From assembly GCA_027485645.1 (NCBI GenBank), contig JAIXQR010000002.1:124001-188000 (forward strand): a DNA stretch of 64,000 nt, written 5' to 3'. The position numbers and the translations under genes are program-made. How positions within the stretch are numbered: the stretch's first letter is position 1; each line of letters begins with the position of its first letter. The notes under the pieces are model-generated. The model had not been told where the DNA came from. It did no database searches and was given only the letters and a program-made list of their open reading frames with translations. Origin of the DNA: a bacterium (GTDB taxonomy: Bacteria > Armatimonadota > Fimbriimonadia > Fimbriimonadales > Fimbriimonadaceae). This document shows, one piece after another, positions 63,468 through 64,000 of this stretch.

Positions 63468-64000
63468 TCCACCGTCGCCGGCGGAATCCCGAGCGCCAGC
63501 AAAAGCATCTGCGTGATGATGATCTTGTAGATCGTCGCAATCGGAAACAGCACGGAGTAAGCCCCGGTAGCGAGGTCGTTCTTGGTCTGATCCACCGCAA
63601 AGCCCAAGCTCACCGGCTGCGTCTGCGCCCCGGCATAAACCCCAAAGAGCACGTTCAGCGGAATCTTGAGCGCGTAGTAGCCAAACAGCATCGTCACTGC
63701 TCCCGATCCTGCTGTGAGCCCGAGCCCGACCAAAAACACGTTCATTCCCTCGCCGTGCGAGAGCGTGTTAAAGAAGTCAAACCCGGCACGCGTTCCGATT
63801 CCCGCAGAAAACAGCAGCAACCCAAATTGCCGCAAGGTCAAATTTGCCGAGTAGGGAAGGCTCCAAACAATCTTTCCCGTTCGCCGCATTCGGCCCAAAA
63901 TCAGCGCCATAACCAGCGGACCGCCTGCAAAACCGAGCCGAAAATGGCTGCCTCCAGGCAAGGGAATTGGGATACTTCCAAGCAACAAACCTAACGCTAA
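63464..64000 (-). CDS. AspT/YidE-type transporter, C-terminal part, cut by window end
   Basis: The frame runs open to the window end, so this is the last 178 residues of a larger protein. LPGGSHFRLGFAGGPLVMAL, PYSANLTLRQFGLLLFSAGIG and the GQ-like LFGVYAGAQTQPV match the C-terminal membrane domain of AspT/YidE/YbjL aspartate-alanine-exchanger-like proteins, which usually have about 550 aa with two such domains and RCK domains between. The C-terminus appears complete. It converges with the RodA-like gene. Confidence 0.75.
   Translation of the reverse strand, partial: LALGLLLGSIPIPLPGGSHFRLGFAGGPLVMALILGRMRRTGKIVWSLPYSANLTLRQFGLLLFSAGIGTRAGFDFFNTLSHGEGMNVFLVGLGLTAGSGAVTMLFGYYALKIPLNVLFGVYAGAQTQPVSLGFAVDQTKNDLATGAYSVLFPIATIYKIIITQMLLLALGIPPATVD

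Noticed and set aside
1-64000. tRNA, rRNA, CRISPR arrays, insertion sequences, riboswitches
   Set aside because: Gaps between genes are short and I saw no cloverleaf, repeated spacer, transposase or aptamer pattern.

Overview
The window is a gene-dense stretch (about 60 protein genes, no RNA genes seen) of a moderately GC-rich bacterial chromosome. Gene content, frequent CGA arginine codons, lipoprotein export with Lnt, and the mixture of housekeeping genes with large secreted propeller proteins suggest a two-membraned member of Armatimonadota, most like the Fimbriimonadia. This placement is an inference; I could not run a search. No mobile elements, phage genes, CRISPR arrays, tRNAs or rRNAs are visible, and no gene-free stretch reaches 300 bases. 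The longest gaps are 25913-26104 and 35206-35413.

Layout. 96-8186: three tandem paralogous lipoproteins of 886-889 aa built from two NHL-type propeller regions. 8237-16097: mostly single genes for central metabolism and small enzymes (icd, GNAT, a phytanoyl-CoA dioxygenase relative, SnoaL-like, OsmC, two small membrane proteins, tpiA, GH16 glucanase, acyl-CoA thioesterase). 16147-21759 (minus): an F-type ATP synthase operon with atpZ-like, atpI-like, B, E, F, H, A, G, ending in a good terminator and lacking atpD and atpC. 21836-24833: recG, a P-loop kinase and a rhodanese, coupled by 4-base overlaps. 24857-27109: two related repeat proteins. 27228-30392: glutathione peroxidase, M20 peptidase, galactokinase. 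30542-35205: LuxR-type regulator and ComF (apparently starting at CTG), then ispDF, a PIN/TRAM membrane protein and a transglutaminase on the other strand. 35414-42327: topA, GNAT, a 968-aa Asp-box propeller protein, TerC. 42332-48176 (minus): aldo/keto reductase, ABC-F ATPase, M14 carboxypeptidase, VOC protein. 48266-49531: DEAD-box helicase. 49586-56526 (minus): alcohol dehydrogenase, M42 peptidase, lnt, histidine phosphatase, a Clp1/Grc3-like protein without a P-loop, nitroreductase, MoxR ATPase. 56564-63467: ABC exporter pair, a SecD-head-like membrane protein, three related envelope proteins, and a RodA/FtsW protein. The window ends inside an AspT/YidE-type transporter on the minus strand.

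Themes. Many genes have a -10-like hexamer only 5-8 bases before the start codon and no Shine-Dalgarno sequence, so leaderless transcription is probably common; several operon-internal genes do have one. Long hairpins without a U-tract sit between genes, often just before the next start codon. The most unusual items are the Clp1/Grc3-like pseudo-kinase, the orphan SecD-head protein with its trio of related envelope proteins, the tandem propeller lipoproteins with copied promoters, the split ATP synthase operon, and the CTG-started ComF.
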